Below are positions 32,914 through 42,645 of a stretch of 64,000 nucleotides of DNA, piece after piece. The notes beneath the pieces are model-generated. The model was not told the origin of the DNA. It saw only the letters and a list, made by a program, of their open reading frames with translations, and made no database searches. Position 1 is the stretch's first letter, and the number at the start of each line of letters is the position of its first letter. Location of the stretch: the NCBI GenBank assembly GCA_963709085.1, contig CAVPVB010000007.1:2542001-2606000 (forward strand). Direction: 5' to 3'. Position numbers and translations under genes: made by a program. Origin of the DNA: Rhodovastum sp963709085 (GTDB lineage Bacteria > Pseudomonadota > Alphaproteobacteria > Acetobacterales > Acetobacteraceae).

Positions 32914-34130
32914 CAGGGCAATCGCATTTCAGAAGGATCCGAGGAGTCTGGAGAGATAGGCATCGTTCCAACCGGCCCGTTGGAACTTGCCGCGCAGAGA
33001 GCCCTTGGAGCCGTCCTTCTGCATGACGTTCAGGGCCATGTGTCGCAGGACCGCAAGATTGTGTGGCCCGTTGCCCAGTCTGGTCCGGTCCTGATCCTCG
33101 TTCATCACCACATCCAGCCGCCAGTGCAGCCGGTTTTCGACACCCCAGTGCTCGCGGACGACCTCGTTGAAGCGTGTCGCGGATAGCGCTGTGCTGAGAA
33201 GGTAGTAGGCGGTCTCGGTGGTGGTCTTGCTCGCGGTTTCACGGATACGGACAACCTTGCCGATGGCCGCCAGGCCGGGCCAGTGATGATCCCGCTGCAA
33301 CCAGTCGATATCGGTCGAGACCGTGGCCGTGCGGGTCTCGATGCGGCCGTGATCGGCGTCCACGTTTTGCGCGCTCGTCGCCGGTTTGCTGGCCGGGTCA
33401 TTGAGGAACGTGCTAACGTCATCATGCAGCGTGCCCTGATTGCCCTTCAGCGCCAGGGCATAGTCGCCGCCCTGATCGACGATCTGCTGAGCAATCGCCC
33501 GCTGGCAGTTGAGCGCGTCGGCGGTCACGATCGTGCCTTTCAGTGACAGCATCTCCAGCAACTTCGGCACCGCGGTGATCTCATTTGATTTGGCGTCGGT
33601 GGCGATCTGCGCCAGCACCAGGCGCTGCTCGCATCCCCAGGCACTGACCATGTGCAGCGGTGACTTGCCGCTGGCGCGATCGAAGGAGCGACGCAGAACC
33701 TTGCCATCGATCGCTACAACGCCCTGAACCGTACTCGAAAACTGCGCCATGAACCGCTGAAACGCCGCGCCAAACTGCGCCGGGTCGAGCAGGCGGAACA
33801 GGCGGCTGAAAGTGTCGTGACTTGGAATGCCCTTCTCCAGCTTGAGAAAGCCGCGCAGGAACGGCTCTTTCGCTTCCGCAAACCGAGCCATGTCCACCGC
33901 ACCCTGGCCGCCACATAACACTGTACACAGCGCAATCATCAGCAACTCATGGAAGTCATGCAGCCCGGCATTCCCGGTTCGTGGGTCTTCCAGACCCTCC
34001 CAGCAGCCGGCAAACTGATCCAAGGCGTCCTCCCACCGCAGGTTTCGCGCGCCCTCCGGTAGAATCCATCGCCCCGCCCCGCGCAAGCCGCCGTCGCGCT
34101 GTCAAGGAAATTCCAAGTGCGATTCCCCTG
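32914..34130 (-). mobile_element. ISAs1-family element (type B), copy 1, 1217 bp
   Basis: Ends CAGGGCAATCGCATTTCAG and (complement of the other end) CAGGGGAATCGCACTTGG. The 10-bp target duplication GAATGATCCC is at 32904-32913 and 34131-34140. Near-identical copies are at 50458 and 57468. Confidence 0.96.
32929..34086 (-). CDS. ISAs1-family transposase (type B), copy 1
   Basis: About 385 aa, intact. LEDPRTGNAGLHDFHELLMI in the N-terminus, Asp in GVVAIDGKVLRRSFDRA, VTADALNCQRAIAQQIV, Glu in REHWGVENRLHWRLDVVMNE. It differs from the other two copies at a few residues (for example LSRLLGSF instead of LSKLLGSF at the end). The true start may be downstream of the listed one (for example the Met-less WEDALDQF region begins the conserved part). 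Confidence 0.95.
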   Translation of the reverse strand: MRGAGRWILPEGARNLRWEDALDQFAGCWEGLEDPRTGNAGLHDFHELLMIALCTVLCGGQGAVDMARFAEAKEPFLRGFLKLEKGIPSHDTFSRLFRLLDPAQFGAAFQRFMAQFSSTVQGVVAIDGKVLRRSFDRASGKSPLHMVSAWGCEQRLVLAQIATDAKSNEITAVPKLLEMLSLKGTIVTADALNCQRAIAQQIVDQGGDYALALKGNQGTLHDDVSTFLNDPASKPATSAQNVDADHGRIETRTATVSTDIDWLQRDHHWPGLAAIGKVVRIRETASKTTTETAYYLLSTALSATRFNEVVREHWGVENRLHWRLDVVMNEDQDRTRLGNGPHNLAVLRHMALNVMQKDGSKGSLRGKFQRAGWNDAYLSRLLGSF

Positions 34131-34722
34131 GAATGATCCCTGTCCCTGCGGCAGCGGCAAGGAGTACAAGCAGTGCTGCCTCGCCCGCGACGAGGCCGCC
34201 GCCGCGACCGCACGCGCCGCCCACGCAGCCGCAGCGCCGCCACGTCGGCCGGGGTTCACCAGGTATCTCCAAATCCGTGACCACGACACCGACGAACTGA
34301 CCGAGGCCTCCAACGCCGCGGCCAACCTCGTCCGCGCCGGCAAACTCGACGAAGCCGAACGCGCCGCTCACGATCTGCTCGCCCGCTTCCCCGACGTCCA
34401 TGACGGCTACGACCGTCTCGGCATGGTCTGCGAGGCACGCGGCGATCACCGCCAGGCAGCCGAGTACTATCGTAAGGCCATCGCGGTCATCCGCGCCCAC
34501 CCTGACGACTACGATCCGGAGTTCGAAGCCGTCTTCCAGAAGCTCATCGATCGGCTCGACCCACCCGGCGCCGATACGCCGGCCTGATCAGCCGAGACCG
34601 GGACCCGCGCTGCTCACGCTCGGTGAGGGCGGCGGCGCAGCGCCCATCACATACCGTGATCAGATTGTCAGGTAATCACCATCACGTTGCGCGCTCAGGC
34701 TCACCAATTCACCCCGTCCGGA

Positions 34723-34826
34723 GGTGCCGGTTTGCTGCGTGATCCACTGCCGCTTTCGAGCGTGATGGGGTGCCGGTTTGAAACGTGACAGGGTGCCGGT
34801 TTCGAGCGTGATCCACTGCCGCTTTC
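34723..34826. repeat. Direct repeats, likely relic of an IS21-type end
   Basis: GGTGCCGGTTT occurs three times (from 34723) and GTGATCCACTGCCGCTTTC twice (34739-34757 and 34808-34826), interleaved with CGTGA words. Such interleaved repeats form the termini of some IS21-family elements. It lies directly against the truncated res gene and probably marks the deletion that removed its 5' half. Confidence 0.5.
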
Positions 34827-34845
34827 CTCCGTGCTGTACAGTGAG

Positions 34846-36079
34846 GGTGTGCGCTGCGTTGTCTCTGTCTCGATGCTCACCGAGGGCTGGGACGCCAACA
34901 CGGTCACCCATGTGCTGGGCGTGCGCGCCTTCGGGACGCAGTTGCTCTGTGAGCAGGTCGTCGGCCGCGCCCTGCGCCGCCAGTCCTACGAGCTGAATGA
35001 CGAAAAAATGTTCGACGCCGAATATGCCGACATCCTCGGCATCCCCTTCAACTTCGCCGCCAAGCCCGTGGTGGTCAAGCCGACCAAGCCGGCCGAGACG
35101 GTGCGCGTGCACGCCGTGCGGGCGCGCGAGGCGCTGGAGATCACCTTCCCCCGCGTGTCCGGCTACCGCGTCGAGTTGCCGAACGAAAAGCTGCGCGCGA
35201 CATTTTCCCCCAACTCGCTGCTGGAGCTGACCCCGCTGCTGGTCGGTCCCTGCACGGTGTTGCTGGAGGGCATCGTCGGCGAGGGCATCACGCTGGACGT
35301 GAAGCACCTGGACAAGGTGCGGCCCAGCACGGTCGCCTTCAACCTGGCCAAGCACCTGCTCTACAAGCACTTCCGCGACCCCGGCGAGGAGCCGAAGCTG
35401 CATCTGTTCGGCCAGCTCAAGCGCATCACCCGCGAGTGGCTGGACGGCGGCTACCTGAAATGCAGCGGCGGCACCTTCCCGGCCCAGCTCATGTACCAGG
35501 GGATCGCCGACCAGGCCGCCGAGCGTATCTATCTCGCCTGCCAGGCAGGGCTGATCGGGGAGCGGCGCATCAAGGCCATCCTGGATGCCTACAACCCCAC
35601 CGGCAGCACCCGCTTCGTCAACTTCACCACCAGCAAGACGATCCGCTGGACCACCGAGAAGCAGCGTTGCCACATCAACCTGGTCGTGTGCGACAGCGAG
35701 TGGGAGGCGGAGTGCTGCCGCGTGGCCGAAGCCAACCCCCATGTGCTGGCCTATGTAAAGAACCAGGGGCTCGGCTTTGAAGTGCCCTATCGGGACGGCG
35801 CCACGCCGCGGCGCTACCTGCCCGATTTCATCCTGCGTGTGGATGACGGCCGGCCCGACCCGCTCAACGTGGTGGTGGAAATAAAGGGCTATCGGCGTGG
35901 CGACGCACAGCTCAAGGCCGAGACGATGCGCAGCCTGTGGGTGCCGGGCGTCAACAACCTCGGCCGCTTCGGCCGCTGGACGTTTGCCGAGTTCACCGCC
36001 GTGTTCGAGATCGAACGTCCGCTTCAACGAATTGATCGCGTCCCTGCGGCAAACGGAGCAAGCCCATGCATGCGCCTGA
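34846..36079 (+). pseudogene. res: Type III restriction enzyme Res subunit, C-terminal part only
   Basis: Begins within the helicase domain: CVVSVSMLTEGWDANTVTHV and QLLCEQVVGRALRRQ are helicase motifs V and VI. The C-terminal endonuclease has the PD-(D/E)xK pattern in RRYLPDFILRVDDGRPD and VVVEIKGYRRGD. Walker A and motifs I-IV are missing, cut at about 34846. A one-base insertion near 36013 also shifts the frame; in the original frame it ends RFNELIASLRQTEQAHACA at 36079, overlapping the next start. ATP-dependent restriction should be impossible. Confidence 0.88.
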
Positions 36080-36878
36080 TTACAGCGGCAAGACCTGGAG
36101 CGAGCAGGAGGTATTCTGGGTGACGATCGGCTATCTGCGAGCATGGTGGGCAACGGACGGGCCGCGGCTGGCGTTGATCCGGCAACAGGGCGGCATGACA
36201 GCCAGAATGCTCCGCAACCTCGGGAACGAATACAAAGTCAACCGCTCGTTCGTGAAAAAGGATGTCGGCGGAATTGTGCAGCGCGACCGGGACCGCTTTA
36301 AGGATGATCCCGCCGCCGAGATCATGTGCGAATTGCTGGCGCGCGCCTGTGCATCCTGGAATGATGACCTGACCGAACGCGCCGAAACGTGCGCCGCAAT
36401 AGCCCGCGATGCGGCGGAACGAGGAATTACCAAGCTTTCGAGAAATCAGCAGACCCGCGACCTGCCGGTCTCCGCCGTGACCAAGTTCATGTGGTTTCTC
36501 CGGCCGGACGGATGGACGGTCTATGATCGCTTTGCCCGCGACGGCCTGGAGCAACCAACCGTGCAGGCCGCGATCGACGATATGCTGGCGTTCTACAAGA
36601 CATTGAAAGACCTTGATTTTGTCGAACTGGTCGGGGGCATGAATGCGGTCATCGGCAAGTCCCCTTTTAAGGGCCTTCCGGCGGAACGCATTCTGGATAC
36701 CCTTCTGATGGCTCGGGGCGGGCGTGGCGCGGACGAGACTCTGGCTAGCCACACGGCCTTCCTCAACCTGCTGCCCGCGGCCACCAGGGAGCCCCTGACC
36801 GACCTTGCCACGGCGTTGCAGAGCGACGTAGGCAACGGTGTTCTTCGACCCCGCGGCAAACGGGAGGGCCGTGCCTGA
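36066..36878 (+). CDS. Hypothetical protein of the type III RM operon
   Basis: 270 aa. It overlaps the ends of both neighbours (res stop 36079; its stop overlaps the mod ATG), so it is translationally coupled into the operon. Helical throughout: WSEQEVFWVTIGYLRAWWAT, CELLARACASWNDDLTERAE, TKFMWFLRPDGWTVYDRFAR. No recognised domain. Position between res and mod suggests an accessory or specificity-related role, which is inference only. Confidence 0.7.
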   Translation: MHAPDYSGKTWSEQEVFWVTIGYLRAWWATDGPRLALIRQQGGMTARMLRNLGNEYKVNRSFVKKDVGGIVQRDRDRFKDDPAAEIMCELLARACASWNDDLTERAETCAAIARDAAERGITKLSRNQQTRDLPVSAVTKFMWFLRPDGWTVYDRFARDGLEQPTVQAAIDDMLAFYKTLKDLDFVELVGGMNAVIGKSPFKGLPAERILDTLLMARGGRGADETLASHTAFLNLLPAATREPLTDLATALQSDVGNGVLRPRGKREGRA

Positions 36879-39859
36879 TGGCGAAGAAGCCGATCGAAGT
36901 CGAGACCCTGAAGCATACGCAGGCGAAGCGGCGCAACATCCCCACCGCCGAGTTGCAGGCGCTGGTGGCGGCCGAGGACGCGACGCCGAAGCAGGTGCGC
37001 TATCCGCGCGAGACACCGCTGCCCCAAGGCGAGCGCCGGCCGCGCAACCCGGACCTCGATCCGCAACTGGTGTGGCGCGGCAAGGACGAGCAGGACTGGT
37101 CCGACTTGGTGGTGCAGGCACCGCCGCTCTATGTGCAGGAGAAAGTGCACCCGAAGGCGATCATTGCCGATCTGCTGCGCCAGTCGCAGCGCCGGCGCGG
37201 CGCGGACCCAGGCGCGCAGTTTTCCTTCTTCGACGATTTCAACGGGCTGCCCGATGCCGAGGCGAAGCTGGAGTTCTATGCGCACGATCAGAACTGGTCG
37301 AACCGGTTCATCCTCGGCGACAGCCTGCAGGTGATGGCCAGCTTGGCGGAGAAGGAAGGGCTGCGCGGGCAGGTGCAGTGCATTTATTTTGATCCGCCCT
37401 ATGGGATCAAGTTCAACTCGAATTGGCAGGTTTCTACCCGATCTCACGACGTAAAGGATGGGAAGAGAGACCAGATCACACGTGAACCTGAGCAGGTCAA
37501 AGCCTTCCGGGATACCTGGAAGAGCGGCGTTAATTCGTATCTTACATACCTTCGAGATAGACTCATCCTTGCGCGCGATCTACTTTCCGAAAGTGGCTCC
37601 ATTTTCCTTCAGATTGGCGATGAGAACGTGCATCGGGTCCGTGTTGTCATGGATGAGGTGTTCGGTCCCGAGCAGTGTTGCAGCCAACTGACAATTACGA
37701 AGACCGCCGGCCAATCATCTGATCTTATTGCTGGGACAGCAGATTACATTCTTTGGTACGCGAAGTGCCGGGAGTTTGTTAAGTTCCGCGCACCATTGAT
37801 TGAAAAAGATTTGGAGGATGACAAGTCTGGGGTTTATCGCTGGATTAGAATGCCGGACGGATCATCACGTGCCATGTCGGACGATGAGAGGAAGGCAGGA
37901 ATTACGGCTGATGTTTTTCGAATTAGCTCGCTAACATCGCAGCGCCCACCTGGCAGCTTTCCAGTGCTCATGCAAGGCAGAACATTCTCGCCCGGCAGGG
38001 GATACTGGAAGACCGGTGAATACGGAATGAGCCGTCTTATTAAGGCATCTCGCGTGAGCGCAGCGAAGAACAGTATTCAATATGTTCGATTTATTGATGA
38101 TTTCCGAGCACAGAACATCGGCAACATATGGTCTGATACTGGCACAGGCAATTTCACAGATGAAAAGGTTTATGTGGTCCAGAGCGGAACGAAAGTCGTT
38201 CGCCGCTGCATACTTATGGCCACCGATCCCGGCGACCTCGTCCTCGACCCCACCTGTGGCTCCGGCACCACTGCCACAGTGGCGGAACAATGGGGCCGCC
38301 GCTGGATCACTGTCGACACATCCCGTGTGGCCCTCGCGCTCGCCCGGTCGCGCATCATGGGTGCCCGCTATCCATACTACCTCCTCGCCGACAGCCCCGA
38401 GGGCCAGCGCAAGGAAGCCGAAGTCACCCGGACGGCGCTAAAAGATGCGCCCCCCCACGGCGACATCCGCCATGGTTTTGTCTGCGAACGCGTGCCGCAC
38501 ATCACCCTGAAATCCATCGCCAACAACGCCGAGATCGACGTGATCTGGGACCGCTGGCAGGCCACTCTCAAACCGCTGCGCGCCAAACTGAACGCTGCGC
38601 TGTCGCGCGCCTGGGAAGAGTGGGAAGTGCCGCGCGAGCCGGGTGACCCCTGGCCGAAGCACGCGGCTGAGGCCTGGGCCGGCCTCCGCACCCTGAAAGA
38701 GCGGGCCGCCGACGCCGCACCGCTGCTGTACCAACTCAACAAACAACTCGGGCGCAGCTACACACTGGACACGCTCCCCGAGGTCCCGTGCGACCCGTGG
38801 CCGGCCGAGCCCACGCAGTTGCACGCCGAGTGGTGGAAAGCCCGCATCGCCCGCCAAAAGGAAATCGACGCCTCCATCGCCGCCCGCGCCGAGTTCGAGA
38901 CGCTGCACGACAAGCCCTACACCGACCCCGGCCGGGTCCGCGTCGCCGGCCCGTTCACGGTGGAAAGCCTCTCGCCGCATCGCGTGGTGCCCGCCGACGA
39001 GGACGAATTATGGGACGATTTGGTGGCCGCCGAGGCCGAGGAAGCCGGTCGCCCCGCCCCAAGCCGCACGCGCGGGCCGCAAAGCTGGGACAGTGCGGAT
39101 TTCGCCCAGGTGGTGCTCGACCACCTGAAGACCAGCGGCGTGCACCAGGCGCGCAAGGAAGACCGCATCACCTTCACCAGCCTCGCCCCCTGGCCCGGCA
39201 CCTACATCGCCGCCGAGGGCAGGTTCATGGAGGGCGCGACGGAACGCCGCGCCGCCATCTTCATCGGCCCCGAATTCGGCACCGTCGCCCGCCCCGACCT
39301 GGTGGCCGCCGCGCGCGAGGCAGCCGAGGCCGGTTTTTCCCTCCTGATCGCCTGCGCCTTCAATTACGATGCCCACGCCAGCGAATTGGGAAAACTCGGC
39401 CCGGTGCAGGTGATTCGCGCCCGCATGAACCCCGATCTGCACATGGCCGACGACCTGAAGAACACCGGCACCGGCAATTTGTTCGTCGTGTTCGGCGAAC
39501 CGGACGTGGAAATCACCAAACTGCCCGACGGACAGGTGCAGGTGCGCATTGCCGGCCTGGACATCTTCGACCCCAGCAAGGGCGAGGTCCGCGCCGGCGG
39601 CACCGACGACATCGCCGCCTGGTTCATCGACACCGACTACAACGAGGAAAGCTTCTTCGTCCGCCACGCCTACTTCCTCGGCGCCAACGATCCCTACAAG
39701 GCGCTGAAGACCACGCTGAAGGCGGAAATCGACGAGGAGGCTTGGGAAAGCCTGTACCGCGACGTGTCGCGGCCGTTCCCCCGTCCGGCCAGCGGGCGGA
39801 TCGCGGTCAAGGTGATCAATCACTTCGGGGACGAGGTGATGAAGGTATTCGGCGTATAA
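36878..39859 (+). CDS. mod: Type III-like DNA methyltransferase (Mod), beta class
   Basis: 993 aa. Motif IV QCIYFDPPYGIKFNSN at about 167-182 (DPPY, N6-adenine or N4-cytosine type) comes before motif I DLVLDPTCGSGTTATVAEQW at about 451-470, the beta-class order of type III Mod proteins. The region between the motifs carries the likely target-recognition part and is noticeably AT-richer (37.4-38.2 kb), a sign of exchange of the specificity domain. The long C-terminal extension (from about 560) with GRMN-type GPVQVIRARMNPDLHMADDL is unusual in size. Intact, so it should modify DNA without a working Res partner. Confidence 0.92.
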   Translation: MAKKPIEVETLKHTQAKRRNIPTAELQALVAAEDATPKQVRYPRETPLPQGERRPRNPDLDPQLVWRGKDEQDWSDLVVQAPPLYVQEKVHPKAIIADLLRQSQRRRGADPGAQFSFFDDFNGLPDAEAKLEFYAHDQNWSNRFILGDSLQVMASLAEKEGLRGQVQCIYFDPPYGIKFNSNWQVSTRSHDVKDGKRDQITREPEQVKAFRDTWKSGVNSYLTYLRDRLILARDLLSESGSIFLQIGDENVHRVRVVMDEVFGPEQCCSQLTITKTAGQSSDLIAGTADYILWYAKCREFVKFRAPLIEKDLEDDKSGVYRWIRMPDGSSRAMSDDERKAGITADVFRISSLTSQRPPGSFPVLMQGRTFSPGRGYWKTGEYGMSRLIKASRVSAAKNSIQYVRFIDDFRAQNIGNIWSDTGTGNFTDEKVYVVQSGTKVVRRCILMATDPGDLVLDPTCGSGTTATVAEQWGRRWITVDTSRVALALARSRIMGARYPYYLLADSPEGQRKEAEVTRTALKDAPPHGDIRHGFVCERVPHITLKSIANNAEIDVIWDRWQATLKPLRAKLNAALSRAWEEWEVPREPGDPWPKHAAEAWAGLRTLKERAADAAPLLYQLNKQLGRSYTLDTLPEVPCDPWPAEPTQLHAEWWKARIARQKEIDASIAARAEFETLHDKPYTDPGRVRVAGPFTVESLSPHRVVPADEDELWDDLVAAEAEEAGRPAPSRTRGPQSWDSADFAQVVLDHLKTSGVHQARKEDRITFTSLAPWPGTYIAAEGRFMEGATERRAAIFIGPEFGTVARPDLVAAAREAAEAGFSLLIACAFNYDAHASELGKLGPVQVIRARMNPDLHMADDLKNTGTGNLFVVFGEPDVEITKLPDGQVQVRIAGLDIFDPSKGEVRAGGTDDIAAWFIDTDYNEESFFVRHAYFLGANDPYKALKTTLKAEIDEEAWESLYRDVSRPFPRPASGRIAVKVINHFGDEVMKVFGV

Positions 39860-39885
39860 TGGAGCGATCAGGGAGCAGCACATCC

Positions 39886-40146
39886 ATGAGCATGCAGCGC
39901 CATGTCAGACTCACCCGCAACGCCAGCGGCGATACCATCAGTATCCCGCCGGAGTTTGCCTTGTCGTCCGATGACGTGGTCGTCAGCAAGGATGGCGACC
40001 GGCTGATCATCGAGCCGGAGACCGCCCGGAACCGCCGGATCAACGACGCGCTGCTGGCATGGCTCGCCGCGCAGGCGCCGCTGCCGCCGGAGGACGCGAT
40101 CGGCCCGGTGCCGCGGGCGGGACTGGCGCGCCCGGTGACCCTTTGA
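39886..40146 (+). CDS. AbrB/MazE-like antitoxin
   Basis: 86 aa from ATG 39886; ATG 39859, overlapping the mod stop, is an alternative. RHVRLTRNASGDTISIPPEF and VVVSKDGDRLIIEPE form the swapped-hairpin AbrB fold. The C-terminal part (LLAWLAAQAPLPPEDAIG) should bind the toxin. It overlaps the PIN gene start by 3 bp (TTGA), the usual antitoxin-toxin order. Confidence 0.8.
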   Translation: MSMQRHVRLTRNASGDTISIPPEFALSSDDVVVSKDGDRLIIEPETARNRRINDALLAWLAAQAPLPPEDAIGPVPRAGLARPVTL

Positions 40147-40544
40147 CGGTGTTTCTGCTGGACACGAATGCGATCTCGAACCTGATGCAGTTTCCGTCCG
40201 GGCCGGTCGCCCAGGCGATTGCGGCCCGGCGGGACGCCGAAATCGTGACCAGCGTGATCGTGGCCGCCGAACTCCGGTTCGGAGCCGCCCGCAAAGCGTC
40301 AGCCCGGCTGCAAACCGCCGTCAGTACCATCCTGCGGCTGGTCCCTGTTGCCGGTCTTGAGCCGCCTTTCGACACGGTTTACGGCGATTTGCGCGCGCAG
40401 CTCGAAGCGTCCGGAACCGTGCTTGCACCACATGATTTGCTGATTGCCGCCCATGCGATGACGTTGCGCGCGACCCTGGTGTCGGATGACCATGTGTTCG
40501 GCCGGGTGCCAGGACTTGCGGCCGAAAACTGGGTGCGGCCCTGA
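40143..40544 (+). CDS. vapC: PIN-domain RNase toxin (VapC-like)
   Basis: 133 aa from TTG 40143 (GTG 40149 is possible). PIN acidic residues are visible: Asp in VFLLDTNAISNLM, Glu in SVIVAAELRFGAARK, Asp in VLAPHDLLIAAHAM, Asp in TLVSDDHVFGRVPG. VapC toxins cut tRNA or rRNA and are held inactive by the cognate antitoxin encoded directly upstream. Its stop overlaps the helicase start (TGATG). Confidence 0.9.
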   Translation: MTVFLLDTNAISNLMQFPSGPVAQAIAARRDAEIVTSVIVAAELRFGAARKASARLQTAVSTILRLVPVAGLEPPFDTVYGDLRAQLEASGTVLAPHDLLIAAHAMTLRATLVSDDHVFGRVPGLAAENWVRP

Positions 40545-42645
40545 TGGAATTCCGCATCGCTGACACCTTCACCGCCAGCCTCGGCCACCTCCCGGCGCAG
40601 GATCAGAAGGCGGCGAAGACCACGGTGTTCGACATCCAGGTCGATCCCACCGCGCCCGGCCTGCGCCTGCACCGCGTCGATCGGTCGCCGGACAAGAACT
40701 TCTGGACCGCCCGCGTCAACGACGACATCCGCATCGTCCTGCACCGCACCGCCGCCAGCCTGCTGCTGTGCTACGTGGACCGGCACGACGACGCCTATCG
40801 CTGGGCCGAGCGGCGGCGGATCGAGGCTCATCCGACCACCGGCGCCGCCCAGATGGTTGAGGTGGTGCAGCGAGGCGAGCAGCTTCCGCTCCCACTGACC
40901 CAGCCGGCCACGCCACCGGCCGAGCCGCCGCCGAACAAGGCGGTCGCGCTCTTTGCCGCTTACTCCGCCGAGCAACTGCTGGCCTACGGCGTGCCGCCCG
41001 ATTGGATCGTTCCCGTGCAGGCGGTGGACGACGATGGCCTGTTCGACCTCGCCAGCCGCCTTCCGGCCGAAGCCATGGACGCACTGCTGGAGCTGGCGGT
41101 CGGCGGCAAGCCCGCAATGCCGGTCAAGGCCGCACCGGCAGCCGATCCCTTCGCCCACCCCGACGCCCAGCGCCGTTTCCGCGTCATCGCCAACCAGGAG
41201 GAACTGCGCCTCGCCCTGGATTACCCCTGGGAGAAATGGACGGTCTTCCTGCACCCGGCGCAGCGCGACGTGGTGGAGCGGCGCTTCACCGGCCCGGCCC
41301 GCGTCAGCGGTTCCGCCGGTACCGGCAAAACGGTGGTGGCGCTGCACCGTGCAGTCCACCTTGCCCGGCGCTCCGGCGGGGCGCGCGTGCTGCTGGCGAC
41401 GTTTTCGAAGACCCTGGGAAAGGCGCTCAAGGTGAAGCTCGGCCGTCTGATCGATCCCGCCGAGCCGGCCGCCACGCGCATCACAGTCGGCTATGTGGAC
41501 TGGGTCGCCCACCAACTGCACGAGGCGGCGTTCGGCAACATCCCGAACATCGCCTCCGCCAGCCAGGTGGACGCCGCCCTGGCGGGCGCGGCGGAGGAAC
41601 GGGGCGAAAAGCGGTTCAGCCAGCGCTTCTTGCTCACCGAATGGCAGCAGGTGGTCGATGCCTGGCAGGTGCGGAGCTGGGAAGCCTATCGCGACGTGTC
41701 CCGACTCGGGCGCAAGACCCGCATCGGTGGCAGCCAGCGCGAGGCGCTGTGGGCGGTGTTCCAGCGCGCCCAGGCTCGCCTCGCCGAGCGCAATGTCATG
41801 ACCTGGGCCGAGGTGGTGGCGCGCGTGGCCAGCCACTACGCGGCGCGGCCGGACAAGCCGTTCAGCACCGCGGTGATCGACGAGGCGCAGGACATCAGCA
41901 TCCCGCAGTTGCGCCTGCTGGCGGCCATCGTGCCGGCCGGCCCGGACACCCTGTTCTTCGCTGGCGATCTCGGCCAGCGCATCTTCCAGCCGCCATTCTC
42001 CTGGCTGTCCCAGGGCGTGGACGTGCGCGGGCGCGCCACCACGCTGAAGGTGAACTACCGCACCTCGCACCAAATCCGCCGCCGCGCGGACCTGCTGCTG
42101 CCCCTGCAGGTGCGCGACGTGGACGGGCTGGAGGAAGGCCGCAAGGGCACGGTCTCGGTGTTCGAGGGGCCTGAACCGGACGTGCGCCTGTTCGAGGATG
42201 AGGCGGCGGAGATCGCCTACGTGGGCGCCTGGATTGCCGAGCGCATCGCCGCCGGCGTCGTGCCGGGGGAGATGCTGGTGCTGGTCCGCACGGTCGAGCA
42301 ACTGGACCGCGCGAAAGCGGCGGTTAAGGCAGCCCGCGCCAAATGGGCCTCGCTGACCGACCGCACCGACGAAGGCGGCGAGCGCGTCCCGGTGGGCGAA
42401 ATGCACCTGGCCAAGGGGTTGGAGGCGCGCGCGGTCGTGGTCATGGCATGCGACGATGAGGTGATCCCACTGCAGTCGCGCATCGAGTTCGGCCGCTGAG
42501 GAATCCGAGCTGGACGAGGTGTTCGAGAGCGAGCGGCACCTGCTTTACGTCGCCTGCACCCGCGCGCGCGACAGCCTGATGGTCAGCGGCGTCGAGCCCG
42601 GTTCAGAGTTCCTGGCCGATCTGGTGGCTGTATCGGCGCCAAGGT
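40544..42645 (+). pseudogene. UvrD/Rep-type helicase with RelE-like N-terminus, frameshifted and IS-truncated
   Basis: Residues 1-95 (FDIQVDPTAPGLRLHRVDRS, IRIVLHRTAASLLLCYVDRH) resemble a RelE/ParE-type fold, as often fused to this helicase group. Walker A SGSAGTGKTVVALHR at about 254-268; Walker B AVIDEAQDISIPQLR; GDLGQRIF and LKVNYRTSHQIRRRADLLLP are motifs III-IV. The frame stops at 42499; in the +1 frame the last motif continues, RHLLYVACTRARDSLMVSGV, until the IS at 42646. So motif VI is detached by a one-base loss near 42490 and the 3' end by ISAs1. Confidence 0.88.

Larger units (their letters stand above)
32887..34587 (+). pseudogene. SEC-C motif/TPR protein gene split by ISAs1 type B
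   Basis: ATG 32887 gives MAKTGRND; the IS (32914-34130) follows. Removal of the IS and one duplication restores MAKTGRNDPCPCGSGKEYK and then QCC, the zinc-binding SEC-C motif with three Cys. The 3' part encodes TPR-like helices (NLVRAGKLDEAERAAHDLLA, DRLGMVCEARGDHRQAAEYY). A GTG at 34117 inside the IS end is in frame, so a protein lacking only the first residues could still be made (RFPWNDPCPCG). Confidence 0.88.

Noticed and set aside
34660..36153. 497-aa minus-strand open frame
   Set aside because: It is antisense to the res pseudogene; low-complexity Gly/His/Val translation with no domain.
40379..42406. 675-aa minus-strand open frame
   Set aside because: It lies fully opposite the UvrD-type helicase, whose motifs are unmistakable. 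The Arg/Gly/His-rich translation is typical of the reverse strand of GC-rich genes.
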